The notes beneath the pieces are model-generated. The model was not told where the DNA came from. It did no database searches and saw only the letters and a program-made list of their open reading frames with translations. From Chthoniobacter flavus (GTDB lineage Bacteria > Verrucomicrobiota > Verrucomicrobiia > Chthoniobacterales > Terrimicrobiaceae): DNA of 46,737 nt. Made by a program: the position numbers and the translations under genes. This document shows, one piece after another, positions 33,640 to 42,393 of the stretch (positions are counted from its first letter, which is position 1; each line of letters begins with the position of its first letter). Where the stretch lies: the NCBI GenBank assembly GCA_945883435.1, contig CAMCXK010000017.1:1-46737 (forward strand), read 5' to 3'.

Positions 33640-35120
33640 GGGATCATGCGGGCATGGTCGATGGCGCGCAGTCCGGCCATGGCTTTGTTGACAGTTTCCT
33701 GGTATTCGCCCTCGGCGGTCGAGTCCGCGACCACGCCGCCACCGGCTTGAACATAGGCTTTGCCGTCCTTGAGAACGATGGTGCGAAGGGCGATGCAGGA
33801 ATCGTGATTGCCGTCGAAGCCGAAATAACCAACCGCGCCGGAGTAGGAGCAGCGTTTGCTTTTTTCAAGGCTGTTGAGAATTTGCATGGCACGGACCTTG
33901 GGAGCTCCCGAGACGGTTCCCGCCGGGAATGTCGCCCGCAGCACATCGAAAGCACTGCGACCATCTGCCAGGCGCCCGGAAACATGGGAAACGATATGCA
34001 TGACGTGGCTGTAGCGCTCGATGGTCATAAAGTCCGAAACCCGCACCGATCCATACCGGGCGATGCGACCCACGTCATTGCGGGCCAGGTCGACCAGCAT
34101 GAGGTGTTCCGCCCGTTCCTTGGGGTCCGCGAGGAGGTCGTCCGCATTCGCCTGGTCCTCGGCAGGCGATTGTCCCCGACGCCGAGTTCCCGCGATCGGA
34201 CGGATTTCCACGAGATCGCCAGTCAGGCGCACGTGGACCTCCGGAGAGCTTCCCACGAGGGCATAGCCACCGGGACAGCGCAGACAAAACATGTAGGGCG
34301 ACGGGTTCACGAATCGAAGCGCGCGGTAGAGGCTGAGGGCATCTCCGGAAAAAGGCGTTTCAAAGCGCTGGGCGAGCACGATCTGGAAAATATCCCCCGC
34401 GCGGATGTCCTCTTGGGCGCGATGAACCATGGCGTGGTAATCCTCGCGGGTGGTGTTCGAGGTTGCAGGAGACGACACGCCGTGCAATGACGTCGGGAGG
34501 GGGGGCAGAGCCAGCGGGCGGCGCAAGGCGTCCAGGACCCTTTCGATAGCCGCCACCGCACGGGCGTGACACCCGGCACGGTCCCCTTCCCCGGGAAATG
34601 TGAGGCAGAGAATGCGCAGGCGGCGCTGGCGGTGGTCGAAGGCCAGAACGGTTTCCGGCACCATGAAAAACAGGTCGGGAATGCCCAATTCGTCCGGAGG
34701 AGGTGCCGGAATGGTGGGTTCGAACCAGCGGACACAATCGTATCCGATGTGGCCCACCGCACCGCCTGAGAAATTCGGCAATCCAGCGACCGGGGTCACC
34801 CGGTAGGGCTGCATCCATTTTTCCAACTCCGCCAAGGGGTCGGCCTCGGAAAGGAAGGTGCGTTCGACTCCATCCTCGCAAATGGTCAAGGTTTTTCCCC
34901 GGGCCGAGAATGTCGCCTTGGCACCGAACCCGAGAAATGAAAACCGGCCGACGTGGTCGTTTTGCTCCGCCGATTCCAAGAGAAACGAAGGGGCCTCGGC
35001 ACAAAGCTTGGCAAAAACTGAAACCGGCGTTTCCGAGTCCGCAACAATCTCGCATTGCACCGGAACAAACGGGGCACTCCCGGACAGAAACTCCTCAAGG
35101 GTCGGCGAGACGGCGATCAT
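33636..35120 (-). CDS. trpE: Anthranilate synthase component I
   Basis: A 494-residue chorismate-using enzyme. ATG 35120 is chosen because it overlaps the LemA stop; the frame is open further upstream without homology. Near the N-terminus [20 protein letters not shown] (about 45-64) matches the LLES tryptophan-feedback element of TrpE. The catalytic part has [51 protein letters not shown] and the [13 protein letters not shown] block. With TrpG it makes anthranilate from chorismate and glutamine, the first step to tryptophan. No trp leader peptide or attenuator was found; lemA stands upstream. Confidence 0.94.
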   Translation of the reverse strand: MIAVSPTLEEFLSGSAPFVPVQCEIVADSETPVSVFAKLCAEAPSFLLESAEQNDHVGRFSFLGFGAKATFSARGKTLTICEDGVERTFLSEADPLAELEKWMQPYRVTPVAGLPNFSGGAVGHIGYDCVRWFEPTIPAPPPDELGIPDLFFMVPETVLAFDHRQRRLRILCLTFPGEGDRAGCHARAVAAIERVLDALRRPLALPPLPTSLHGVSSPATSNTTREDYHAMVHRAQEDIRAGDIFQIVLAQRFETPFSGDALSLYRALRFVNPSPYMFCLRCPGGYALVGSSPEVHVRLTGDLVEIRPIAGTRRRGQSPAEDQANADDLLADPKERAEHLMLVDLARNDVGRIARYGSVRVSDFMTIERYSHVMHIVSHVSGRLADGRSAFDVLRATFPAGTVSGAPKVRAMQILNSLEKSKRCSYSGAVGYFGFDGNHDSCIALRTIVLKDGKAYVQAGGGVVADSTAEGEYQETVNKAMAGLRAIDHARMIP

Positions 35121-35728
35121 GAAAACGACACGCGGGGGGCTTGGCGCTCGGCGGTTTCCGTGACGGCAAACAGTTCGGCCGCCCGGAAGCCGAAAAGACC
35201 CGAAAGAAGGTTTGCCGGGAAGATCTCGCAAGCCGTGTTGTAAGCCATCACGGCGTCATTGTAGGCTTGGCGGGCGAAGGACACTTTGTTCTCGGTGAAT
35301 GTGAGTTCCTCGGTGAGCTGAAGCATGTTTTGGTTCGCCTGCAGCACAGGGTAGGCCTCCGCCACGGCGAAGAGCCGCACCAGGGCACCCGTCAATCCGG
35401 CCTCGGCGGCCGCCAATTCCTTCATTGCCGCAGGATCTCCGGGTGACGAGGCGGCACGCACCCCCGCGTCGCGGGCAAGGGCCCGGGCTTGAACGACCGA
35501 TTCCAACGTGCTTTTCTCGTGGTCCAGGGCGCCTTTGGCCGTTTCCACAAGGTTCGGGATCAGGTCGTGGCGGCGCTTGAGTTGAACATCGATTTGCGCG
35601 AACGCGTTCCGGAAGCGGTTGCGCAGGATGACGAGCCGGTTGTATTGACCGACAACCAGCATCAGGACAAGGCCGGCTGCGGCAGCCACCACGAGCAGGA
35701 ATACAAAAGCGGTTCCCATCCGTATCAT
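35117..35728 (-). CDS. LemA family protein
   Basis: A 203-residue LemA: one N-terminal helix (about 5-28) then a four-helix bundle. Typical blocks are YNRLVILRNRFRNAFAQIDVQLKRRHDLIPNLVETAKG (in two parts, about 28-65), an Ala-rich middle, and ELTFTENKVSFARQAYNDAVMAYNTACEIFPANLLSGLFGF (in two parts) near the end, with the P-x-N-x2-A motif as PANLLSG. Start: ATG 35728; ATG 35719 is equally possible. LemA proteins face the outside of the inner membrane; their function is unknown. It is first in an operon with trpE, trpG and ybeY, an odd partner for tryptophan genes. Confidence 0.92.
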   Translation of the reverse strand: MIRMGTAFVFLLVVAAAAGLVLMLVVGQYNRLVILRNRFRNAFAQIDVQLKRRHDLIPNLVETAKGALDHEKSTLESVVQARALARDAGVRAASSPGDPAAMKELAAAEAGLTGALVRLFAVAEAYPVLQANQNMLQLTEELTFTENKVSFARQAYNDAVMAYNTACEIFPANLLSGLFGFRAAELFAVTETAERQAPRVSFS

Positions 35729-35820
35729 TTTGCACAGCCCGTGAACCGCCTGCAACCGCAAACCCCCTTGCAAATCGCCACTTGCCCGGAGGCGCCCGGC
35801 TTTCTAATTTCAAGGAAATA

Positions 35821-36645
35821 ATGTTCATCCGAGACACAGACCACAACGGGCCGTTGACATGGATGGGCGGGTTTCCGGTTTATGTGAGCACGGTGATAGC
35901 CGGAGTGCATGGGGTGGCATTGATCCTCAGCGCCCTCGCCATGGCGGCCGGTTCGGAGATGCTTTTGCAGACATTGGGGTTCTCGAGCATGGCCGTTGGG
36001 CAACAGGGATTCGTGTGGCAATTGTTCACCTATGCCTTCATCCACACACCCCCCTATTGGATGTTTCTCATTGAGCTTTACCTGCTGGTGGTCTTCGGTC
36101 GCGAGGTGGAAAGCCACCTCGGACGGGCCGCGTTTATCCAACTCTACGCCTCTCTGGTGCTGGCCCCCACGGTCGTTTTGACCGCTCTTGGGTGGGCTGG
36201 TTGGAACACTGTGACAAGCGGATCCAGCGCCCTGCACTTCGGGGTTTTTGTGGCGTTCGCCTTGATTTACCCCACGGCCGAGGTCTTTTTCTCGATTCAG
36301 GCGCGTTGGGTGGCGCTGGCCCTGCTCGCCATCAACTCGCTCCAGTGCCTGGCGCTCTCGAGCTACGACGCATTGGCCGTGCTGGCGGTGGATTGCGTGA
36401 CCGCCTGCCTTTTTGTCGGGTGGCGGTTGGGACGCTTCGACCGGCCCAGCGCACCACTGAAGCGCCCTCCGGTGTCGTCGACCCGGCGACAGGAGAAGCG
36501 GACGCCGGTGGATGACAATCCGCTCGACGCCGTCGATCCGATTCTGGAAAAAATCTCCCGCCACGGAATGGGCAGCCTCACGGCCCGCGAGCGGGAGCGC
36601 CTCGAAAGCGCACGCAGCCGCCTGCTTGCCCAGGACCGCGATTGA
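35821..36645 (+). CDS. Rhomboid-like membrane protein with DUF6576-type C-terminus
   Basis: A 274-residue protein; ATG 35821 follows a good AAGGA ribosome site. About six helices (about 15-185), then a basic linker and a soluble tail DPILEKISRHGMGSLTARERERLE as in the DUF6576 helices often fused to rhomboids. Helix features fit rhomboids: the WQLFTYAFIHT (about 61-71), FGREVESHLG (about 89-98) and GSSALHFGVFVAF block where active enzymes have GxSG. The Ser is present but the last-helix His-x-x-G is not seen (DCVTACLFVGW), so proteolysis is doubtful. It may be a pseudo-protease that binds membrane proteins. Confidence 0.7.
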   Translation: MFIRDTDHNGPLTWMGGFPVYVSTVIAGVHGVALILSALAMAAGSEMLLQTLGFSSMAVGQQGFVWQLFTYAFIHTPPYWMFLIELYLLVVFGREVESHLGRAAFIQLYASLVLAPTVVLTALGWAGWNTVTSGSSALHFGVFVAFALIYPTAEVFFSIQARWVALALLAINSLQCLALSSYDALAVLAVDCVTACLFVGWRLGRFDRPSAPLKRPPVSSTRRQEKRTPVDDNPLDAVDPILEKISRHGMGSLTARERERLESARSRLLAQDRD

Positions 36646-36649
36646 TTCC

Positions 36650-37357
36650 ATGTCCCACGCCGCCACTCCGCCCGCCGAAAAACAGCTCGATCCGAACCTC
36701 AAGGATCCTTGCTACGTCAACGCCCTGTCGCATTTCTACCGCGGGGAACTCGGGCGGATCATGATCTGGCGCCAGCGCCTCGATGTCACCACCACTTGGG
36801 CGATCACCACCAGCACCACCATCATCGGTGTGGCATTTTCGATTCCCGGGGTTCCCCACATCATCTTTTTTTTCAACCTGACCCTAGTGTGGATCATGCT
36901 TTGGATCGAGGCCCGGCGCTACCGGTTCTACGACGCCTTTCGCGGGCGCGTGCGCATGCTCGAGTCGCATTTTTTGGTGCCGATCATTTCGCAAAGCCCG
37001 AAAATCCTCGATGGCGAGTGGCGCCGCCTCGTGTGCGAGGATCTCATCTTGCCGTCTTTCAAAATCACCAAGCTCGAGGCTGTCGCCCGCCGGATGAAGC
37101 GGAACTACGCCTTTATCTTCGGAATCGTGCTCCTCGCCTGGACCCTGAAGATTTTCATCCACCACTCGAAGCCGATCTCCACCTTTGGCGAGTTTTACGA
37201 GGCGCTCGCGGTTCAGCAACTGCCCTCGTGGATGGCCTTCACGGCTTATGCCGGCACGATTCTGGCGATCGCGCTCTTAATGATCTTCATTTTGCGCAGC
37301 AGCAGCGAGGAGGTCACCGAGTTCGGCCAGTCGAACAGTTCGCTATGGAAAATCTAA
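36650..37357 (+). CDS. DUF2270 family predicted membrane protein
   Basis: A 235-residue protein with four membrane helices (about 42-62, 65-82, 155-175 and 200-220). The DUF2270 pattern is visible: HFYRGELGRIMIWRQRLDVTTTWAITTS (in two parts, about 27-54), IEARRYRFYDAFRGRVRMLE (about 84-103) and the middle WRRLVCEDLILPSFKI. No function is known. It starts at ATG 36650, 4 bases after the rhomboid-like stop, and overlaps mazG by 13 bases. Confidence 0.85.
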   Translation: MSHAATPPAEKQLDPNLKDPCYVNALSHFYRGELGRIMIWRQRLDVTTTWAITTSTTIIGVAFSIPGVPHIIFFFNLTLVWIMLWIEARRYRFYDAFRGRVRMLESHFLVPIISQSPKILDGEWRRLVCEDLILPSFKITKLEAVARRMKRNYAFIFGIVLLAWTLKIFIHHSKPISTFGEFYEALAVQQLPSWMAFTAYAGTILAIALLMIFILRSSSEEVTEFGQSNSSLWKI

Positions 37358-38118
37358 AGCCCGTGGAGCGCCTGGCAGAAATCGTGCAAAGGTTGCGCGC
37401 CCCCGACGGATGCCCGTGGGACCGGGAACAGACGCACGAGAGCCTGCGGGGACTTCTGGTCGAGGAATGCCACGAGGTGGTCGAGGCCATCGAATCGCGC
37501 GACGACACGAACTTGCGCGAGGAACTGGGCGACCTTCTTCTGCACATCGTCATGCATGCGCAGCTCGCCAGCGAGCGCGGGGCCTTCGCGCTATCCGATG
37601 TCGCCGGGACCATTTGCGAGAAAATGATCCGCCGCCATCCCCACGTGTTCGGCGGAACGCAAATGGACGATTCCGAGGCGGTCTTGAAGCAATGGGATGA
37701 AATCAAGCGCGCCGAGAAGCCCCACCGCAAAAGTGCGTTGGATGGCATCGCAGGCGGTCTTCCCGCCCTTCTGAAAGCCCAGACGGTGCAAAAAAAAGCA
37801 GCCCGCGTCGGCTTCGACTGGCCGCACATCGAGCCGGTTTTTGAAAAAATCCAGGAGGAAACGCTCGAGGTCCGGGAGGCCTTGGCGGGTGACGATAACA
37901 AGGCTCTCGAGGCCGAAATCGGCGACTTGCTTTTCTCGGTGGTGAATCTGGCACGCAAGTCCGGAGTGGATGCCGAAACCGCGCTGGGAGCGACCGTGCG
38001 TCGATTCACTCGCCGGTTCGAATTTGTCGAGCGGAGCATTGAGGCGGCGGGAAAAACAATGACAGGATCCACCTTGGAAGAACTCGATGGCTTGTGGGAG
38101 CAGGCCAAAAAGGCATGA
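37345..38118 (+). CDS. mazG: Nucleoside triphosphate pyrophosphohydrolase MazG
   Basis: A 257-residue full-length MazG with two tandem domains, hydrolysing all canonical and aberrant NTPs to NMP and PPi. Domain 1 (about 10-115): RLRAPDGCPWDREQTHESL, LVEECHEVVEAIES and EELGDLLLHIVMHAQLA (E-x2-E and E-x3-D metal ligands). Domain 2 (about 130-255): KAARVGFDWPHIEPVFEKIQEE, EVREAL and EAEIGDLLFSVVNLARKSGVD. ATG 37345 gives the standard MENLKPVERLAEIV start. Its stop overlaps a 47-codon small ORF as ATGA. A separate short MazG-like protein lies at 13868. Confidence 0.95.
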   Translation: MENLKPVERLAEIVQRLRAPDGCPWDREQTHESLRGLLVEECHEVVEAIESRDDTNLREELGDLLLHIVMHAQLASERGAFALSDVAGTICEKMIRRHPHVFGGTQMDDSEAVLKQWDEIKRAEKPHRKSALDGIAGGLPALLKAQTVQKKAARVGFDWPHIEPVFEKIQEETLEVREALAGDDNKALEAEIGDLLFSVVNLARKSGVDAETALGATVRRFTRRFEFVERSIEAAGKTMTGSTLEELDGLWEQAKKA

Positions 38119-38258
38119 AGTTACGGATTCTGAATACCGGCGGCAGGCGCTCCGGAATCCCGGGCGGCGGGATGATCCGCAACGCGACCGATTGGTTTGG
38201 ATTCGAGGCCTCCACCCGCGCCCTGAACGGGTTCGCCGGGCGCCCCCGGCAGCAATGA
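38115..38258 (+). CDS. Small ORF (47 residues) coupled between mazG and a glycosyltransferase
   Basis: ATG 38115 overlaps the mazG stop as ATGA, and the TGA at 38256-38258 overlaps the next gene start at 38255 in the same way, so the peptide fills the gap exactly and all three are translationally linked. The product is Gly/Arg rich (begins MKLRILNTGGRRSGIPGGG; net charge strongly positive) with no helix or signal. No family is recognised. The double overlap supports translation; an alternative is that this is merely a spacer. Confidence 0.5.
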   Translation: MKLRILNTGGRRSGIPGGGMIRNATDWFGFEASTRALNGFAGRPRQQ

Positions 38259-39019
38259 CTGGCATCTCCGCATTCATTGTTTGCAAAAATGAAATCGCCG
38301 CGATGCCCCGGTGTCTGGAGAGCGTGGCTTGGTGCGACGAGGTCGTGGTGGTCGACTCGGGATCAAGCGATGGCACCTTGGAATTCTGCCGTGCGCGAGG
38401 GTGCCGGGTTTTTGAGAAGACCTGGAACGGCTATGTTGAGCAAAAGGCGTTTGCCCTCGCACAGTGCACAGAGCCTTGGATTTTGAATCTCGACGCGGAC
38501 GAGGAGGTGTCGCCGGAGCTGCGGGATGAAATCCAAAGCCTGCTTCGCCGCGATGCCGCATTCCCGCTGAGGGAGGACGGCTTCGAGTTGATCCGGGTGG
38601 TGTTTTATCTCGGCCGGTGGTGGCGGAAAGGCGGTTGGCATCCGGAATGGAGATTGCGCCTGGCACGGCGGGAGCGTGTCACCTGGCACGGGGAGGAGCC
38701 GCACGAACACGCCCGCATCCCGGGACTGGCGGGTCGGCTGCAGGGTGAACTCCGCCACTTCACCTACCGTGATCTCACGGATCACGTGCGCCGCCTCAAC
38801 ACGCACTCGACCCAGGCCGCCGAGGCACTCCACCGGAAGGGACGGAGAGCGCGGACGGGAGATTGGATTTTACGGCCGGCCGCCCGTTTTTTCAGGTTTT
38901 ACATCCTGCGAAAAGGCTGGTGCGAGGGGTGGCCCGGGTTCGTGGCGGCGGGAATGGAGGCGTTTTACGCGTTTCTGAAATACCTCAAGCTCGCGGAACT
39001 CTCGCTCACAAAACGGTGA
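38255..39019 (+). CDS. Family 2 glycosyltransferase, WaaE/KdtX-like
   Basis: A 254-residue GT-A glycosyltransferase. ATG 38255 gives MTGISAFIVCKNE, the usual start of this group (ISAxIxxxNEE), followed by VVVVDSGSSDGT (about 30-41), FEKTWNGYVEQKAFAL and LNLDADEEVSPEL with the D-x-D metal site (about 79-91), and HPEWRLRLARR (about 128-138). WaaE/KdtX enzymes add beta-linked glucose to the lipopolysaccharide inner core, which would fit a Gram-negative envelope. The end overlaps rpiB by 14 bases in convergent orientation. Confidence 0.86.
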   Translation: MTGISAFIVCKNEIAAMPRCLESVAWCDEVVVVDSGSSDGTLEFCRARGCRVFEKTWNGYVEQKAFALAQCTEPWILNLDADEEVSPELRDEIQSLLRRDAAFPLREDGFELIRVVFYLGRWWRKGGWHPEWRLRLARRERVTWHGEEPHEHARIPGLAGRLQGELRHFTYRDLTDHVRRLNTHSTQAAEALHRKGRRARTGDWILRPAARFFRFYILRKGWCEGWPGFVAAGMEAFYAFLKYLKLAELSLTKR

Positions 39020-39464
39020 CGTTCCGCGGGGCGGCGTCAACTTTTGCCAGGCGCCGCAGATGGCGCTCCTCGCCGCTGAAGCAAGCCTCCAAAAACGTGC
39101 GCACCAGATCCCATGCGACCTCGACGCCCACGGTTCGACCGCCCATGCAAAGGATGTTCATGTGATCATCCTCGACACCCTGCCGCGCCGAGAAGTGGTC
39201 GTGGATCAGGCAGGCACGAACTCCCCCCACCCGATTGGCGCAAATCGATGCTCCGACGCCGCTGCCGCAAATGGCGATTCCACGCTCGCAGGTTCCATCC
39301 GCCACGCAGCGCGCCATGGGAAGAACGAAGTCCGGGTAATCGTCGCCGGGGGAGAGTTCATGCGCACCAAAGTCCACAACCTCATGGCCGAGTTTTTTTA
39401 ACCGGGCGACAAGATCTTCTTTCAAGGGAAATCCCCCGTGGTCGGTGGCAATGGCGATTTTCAT
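39006..39464 (-). CDS. rpiB: Ribose-5-phosphate isomerase B
   Basis: A 152-residue RpiB/LacAB fold isomerase of the pentose phosphate pathway. ATG 39464 starts MKIAIATDHGGFPLKEDL with the substrate-binding Asp-His. Downstream: VDFGAHELSPGDDYPDF, the CERGIAICGSGVGASICANRVGGVRA block (in parts) with the catalytic Cys and GxGxG-like turn, HNDN replaced by DDHMNILCMGGRTVG, and the closing AWDLVRTFLEACFSG. It converges with the glycosyltransferase and diverges from the kinase-like gene at 39570. Confidence 0.93.
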   Translation of the reverse strand: MKIAIATDHGGFPLKEDLVARLKKLGHEVVDFGAHELSPGDDYPDFVLPMARCVADGTCERGIAICGSGVGASICANRVGGVRACLIHDHFSARQGVEDDHMNILCMGGRTVGVEVAWDLVRTFLEACFSGEERHLRRLAKVDAAPRNVTVL

Positions 39465-39569
39465 GCTGCGAGGCATCCGACATCCTCCGCCCGTTGGCAA
39501 GATTTCATCCGGAAAAAATCTGCTTTTTCGAAATCACGGGACGGTTAGGTTGGTTGCGGGAGAACGGCC

Positions 39570-41132
39570 TTGAAATCGAAAAATCCTGCATCATCCAAGG
39601 AGGGAGGCCCATTGTCCGCGGTGGACGGGGATTTGCGGGCTTTGCGTCAATGGAAACTGAGGGCCGAGGGGGTCATGCTTGCAGCCGGGCAGATCCTCCG
39701 CGAGTGGGACACCTCCTCCGACGAATCGGTCTACTCGGGAGCGACCGAGGAGATTCTTGGCATCCTGCCGCACGAACTGGGGGGCGGCTTTGAAACGTGG
39801 CTCGAACTGATCCACCCGGACGACCGGACCGCCTACCGCAAGGAAATCCAACGCGTCCTCGTCGAAGGAGGACCTTTTGAAGCTGAAGTGCGCATTCGCA
39901 AGCACAACCGCCGCCACCGGCAGATTCTGGAACGCGGATACTTTATTACGCCTGGACATGGTGGCAGTGCGGTTCTGACCTCGGTCATCAATGACGTCAC
40001 CGAGTTGCGTGAGATGGAGTCCCGACTGAAGCAATCGCAGCGCGTCGAGGCCTTCAGCCAACTCACGGGGGGGGTGGCTCATGATTTCAACAACATGCTT
40101 TCCGTGGTCATCGGCTACACCCAGTTGATGCTGGAGGAGAATGCCATGAACCCCGGCGAGCAGGGCTTTTTGCGCGAAATCGAAAAGGCTGCCCTCCGCG
40201 CATCCTCGCTCACCAACCAACTCTTGGCCTTCAGCCGCCCGGCCCCGGTGAGGCGGGGCAATCTGGCTTTCAACGAACTTCTGGTGGAAGTCGTGAAGAT
40301 GTTGAAGCGTCTCTTGGGAGAGCAGATCGAACTGGTTATCGAGCCGGGTGATGCGCTGCCTCCGGTTCAGGCGGATCGAAGCCAGATCGAGCAGGTTTTG
40401 ATCAACTTGGCGGTCGCCTCGCGCGAAGCCATGCCCGATGGCGGGAGGTTGGTGGTCGCGACCCGTTGCGAGGTCGTTTCCGAGGCACTCACGATACGTG
40501 AGACGGTCGTTCCTCCCGGTTCCTACGTGGTGGCCCGGATCACGCACACACCGGTGACTCATCGAAGCGCAGGGAAGCCGCTGGAAAGACACAAGGCGAT
40601 CGGCACCTCCGCAGGGATCATTGCGGAGAACGAGGGCCATCTTGCCGTGTATCCAGCGGATGATTCCTCGACCCGGGTGGATCTGTATTTGCCCACGGCG
40701 GCCGATCCACGCGCCGCCACGCCCGCCGGGATTCCCGAGCGGATTTCCCACGCCTGCTCGATTCTGCTGGTGGAGGACGACTCTTCCATGAGGCAGTTTG
40801 CCAAGACGGTGCTCACCCGCGTAGGGCATCACGTCATAGAAGCGGAGGACGGGCTGGCTGCCCTCGCGACGTTGCGCAGCAACCCCGCCTTCCGGCCCGA
40901 TCTGGTCATTTCGGACATGGTGATGCCGAGGTTGGGGGGGCTCGAACTGGTGCTTCAGCTCAAGGACCTGTTGCCGGAAGCCCGGTTTCTTTTAATCTCT
41001 GGCTATCCCGATCAGCAGGCATTGGCGGAAAAGAAGCGCACTGCAGCAGCATTTTTGAAAAAACCATTCGCGGTCGGCGAGTTGATTTCGATCGTCGGAA
41101 ACATCCTCGAAACCACCCGCGATCAGCAGTAA
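39570..41132 (+). CDS. Hybrid histidine kinase-like protein with PAS, HisKA, degenerate ATPase and receiver
   Basis: A 520-residue protein from TTG 39570 (GGGAGA ribosome site; ATG 39675 is an alternative). Order: a PAS domain (about 40-150; WLELIHPDDR, VINDVTELREMESRL), a HisKA H-box with His 171 in GGVAHDFNN, an ATPase-like region (about 265-390) and a receiver (about 400-515; LVEDDSSM, Asp 449 in ISDMVMP, Lys in LKKPF). The N-box INLAVASREAMPDGG is partly kept, but where the D-x-G-x-G, F-box and GTGLGL motifs should be only a shortened THTPVTHRSAGKP and AIGTSAGIIAENEG are seen. It probably cannot bind ATP normally and may act as a phosphatase, scaffold or partner. It overlaps the convergent gene by 10 bases. 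Confidence 0.8.
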   Translation: MKSKNPASSKEGGPLSAVDGDLRALRQWKLRAEGVMLAAGQILREWDTSSDESVYSGATEEILGILPHELGGGFETWLELIHPDDRTAYRKEIQRVLVEGGPFEAEVRIRKHNRRHRQILERGYFITPGHGGSAVLTSVINDVTELREMESRLKQSQRVEAFSQLTGGVAHDFNNMLSVVIGYTQLMLEENAMNPGEQGFLREIEKAALRASSLTNQLLAFSRPAPVRRGNLAFNELLVEVVKMLKRLLGEQIELVIEPGDALPPVQADRSQIEQVLINLAVASREAMPDGGRLVVATRCEVVSEALTIRETVVPPGSYVVARITHTPVTHRSAGKPLERHKAIGTSAGIIAENEGHLAVYPADDSSTRVDLYLPTAADPRAATPAGIPERISHACSILLVEDDSSMRQFAKTVLTRVGHHVIEAEDGLAALATLRSNPAFRPDLVISDMVMPRLGGLELVLQLKDLLPEARFLLISGYPDQQALAEKKRTAAAFLKKPFAVGELISIVGNILETTRDQQ

Positions 41133-42382
41133 ACGAGCAACTGCCGGGGCAGGGACGAAGAGCGGTTGAAGTTGCGGATTTTTGCGATCGTGCCTTCGTC
41201 CAAATGGTAACCGTCGGACACGAGCAGGACACCGGCCGGATTGTAAATGCCTGTGGCAAGCTGCATTCCGACCTGAAGTTCATCGACCATGACCTCCCGC
41301 ACGAGGCGCGGCAAAGGAGTCGCCTGGGCACAGCGCAGGAAAAGGCGCGTGGCATCGGGGTCGAAGGCGGTGCCAGACTGCTCCAGAATGCGGTCGACAG
41401 CCTGCTCCTGAGGAAGGCCACAGGTCACATAATAAACGACCACGGCAAGGCAGCGCGCGGTCCAAGGAATCATTTCGCCCGCCAAGCCGTCCGGGAACCC
41501 CGTTCCGTCGTAGCACTCGTGGTGGGAGCGGATTGTTTCGCCGACCGGTTTGAGCAAATCAACAAAAGAAGCCAGCGTTTGGCCATGAATGGTGTGGTTG
41601 AGAAATGCCGTTTTAAGGTCGGGACTGAGATCCGATGAATTGTTCTGAACAGCCGTCATGGAGCCGTGGGGAACGGCGGTGAGTCCGATGTCATAAAGGC
41701 GCGCACTCACATCGAGCACATGGCGCTGCTCGTCGTTGAAATACTGCGTCTCCGACATGGTGCGGCAGATTTTGGCAGCCGCCTTGGCCTGCTCGCCCAG
41801 GAGGGGATTGAATGTCGTGAGAATGCGCTGGCAGAGCTCGAGCGAGCGGCTGAAGTTCGTCTTCATCGCCTCGTGGGAGAAGTCGATTTCCTTTTTTCCA
41901 GCCTCGAGCTCGCGGAGTTGGCGCTCGAGTTGCGCATTGGCTTGGGAAAGACGGTCGTTGAGTTCCTGGGATTTTTTTTCGAGGGCCTGATTCGACTGGA
42001 TCAACTCGAAGCGCTGGACCGCATTGTGAAGTGTCGCGATCATCTCGGCCGAAATCCACGGCTTGGTCACGAAGCGGAAGATTTCCCCGCTGTTCACAGC
42101 CGAGGTCACGACGTCGAGGGATTTGATACCGGTGATCAGAATCCGCGAAGCGGCAGGTTGCATGAGCGCCAGACGGCTCAGCAAGTCCGCCCCCATCATA
42201 TCCGGCATGTTGTGGTCGGCGATGACAACTGCGATTCTTTTCTCAACAGCCAGATGAAGGGCCTCCTCACCGGTGGTGGTGCAATAGGCTTGGTAGCCAG
42301 CGCGCGTGATCAGATCTTCGAGAACCTTGAGAATGATCGGATCGTCATCAACACAGAGAATGGCATGGGAGGTGGTGTTCAC
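41123..42382 (-). CDS. Response regulator with degenerate HD-GYP domain
   Basis: A 419-residue protein from GTG 42382; the frame continues to TTG 42433 inside the upstream gene. Domains: receiver (about 8-125; VDDDPIIL, Asp in VIADHNMPDM, Lys in VTKPW), a coiled coil (about 130-190) and an HD-GYP-like output (about 200-400). HD-GYP enzymes hydrolyse c-di-GMP. Here HD is Tyr230-Asp231 (ARLYDIGL, not HDIGK) and the early H-S-x-R His is missing, while NHTIHG and HHECYDGTGFP (His 287-288) remain. The metal centre is likely impaired, so it may bind c-di-GMP without cleaving it. It lies between two degenerate kinase-like genes. Confidence 0.82.
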   Translation of the reverse strand: MNTTSHAILCVDDDPIILKVLEDLITRAGYQAYCTTTGEEALHLAVEKRIAVVIADHNMPDMMGADLLSRLALMQPAASRILITGIKSLDVVTSAVNSGEIFRFVTKPWISAEMIATLHNAVQRFELIQSNQALEKKSQELNDRLSQANAQLERQLRELEAGKKEIDFSHEAMKTNFSRSLELCQRILTTFNPLLGEQAKAAAKICRTMSETQYFNDEQRHVLDVSARLYDIGLTAVPHGSMTAVQNNSSDLSPDLKTAFLNHTIHGQTLASFVDLLKPVGETIRSHHECYDGTGFPDGLAGEMIPWTARCLAVVVYYVTCGLPQEQAVDRILEQSGTAFDPDATRLFLRCAQATPLPRLVREVMVDELQVGMQLATGIYNPAGVLLVSDGYHLDEGTIAKIRNFNRSSSLPRQLLVYC

Positions 42383-42393
42383 AGATTTCGGGT

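Noticed and set aside
39591-40832. A 413-codon minus-strand open frame over the kinase-like gene
   Set aside because: The plus-strand frame has PAS, H-box and receiver motifs; the opposite frame has none.
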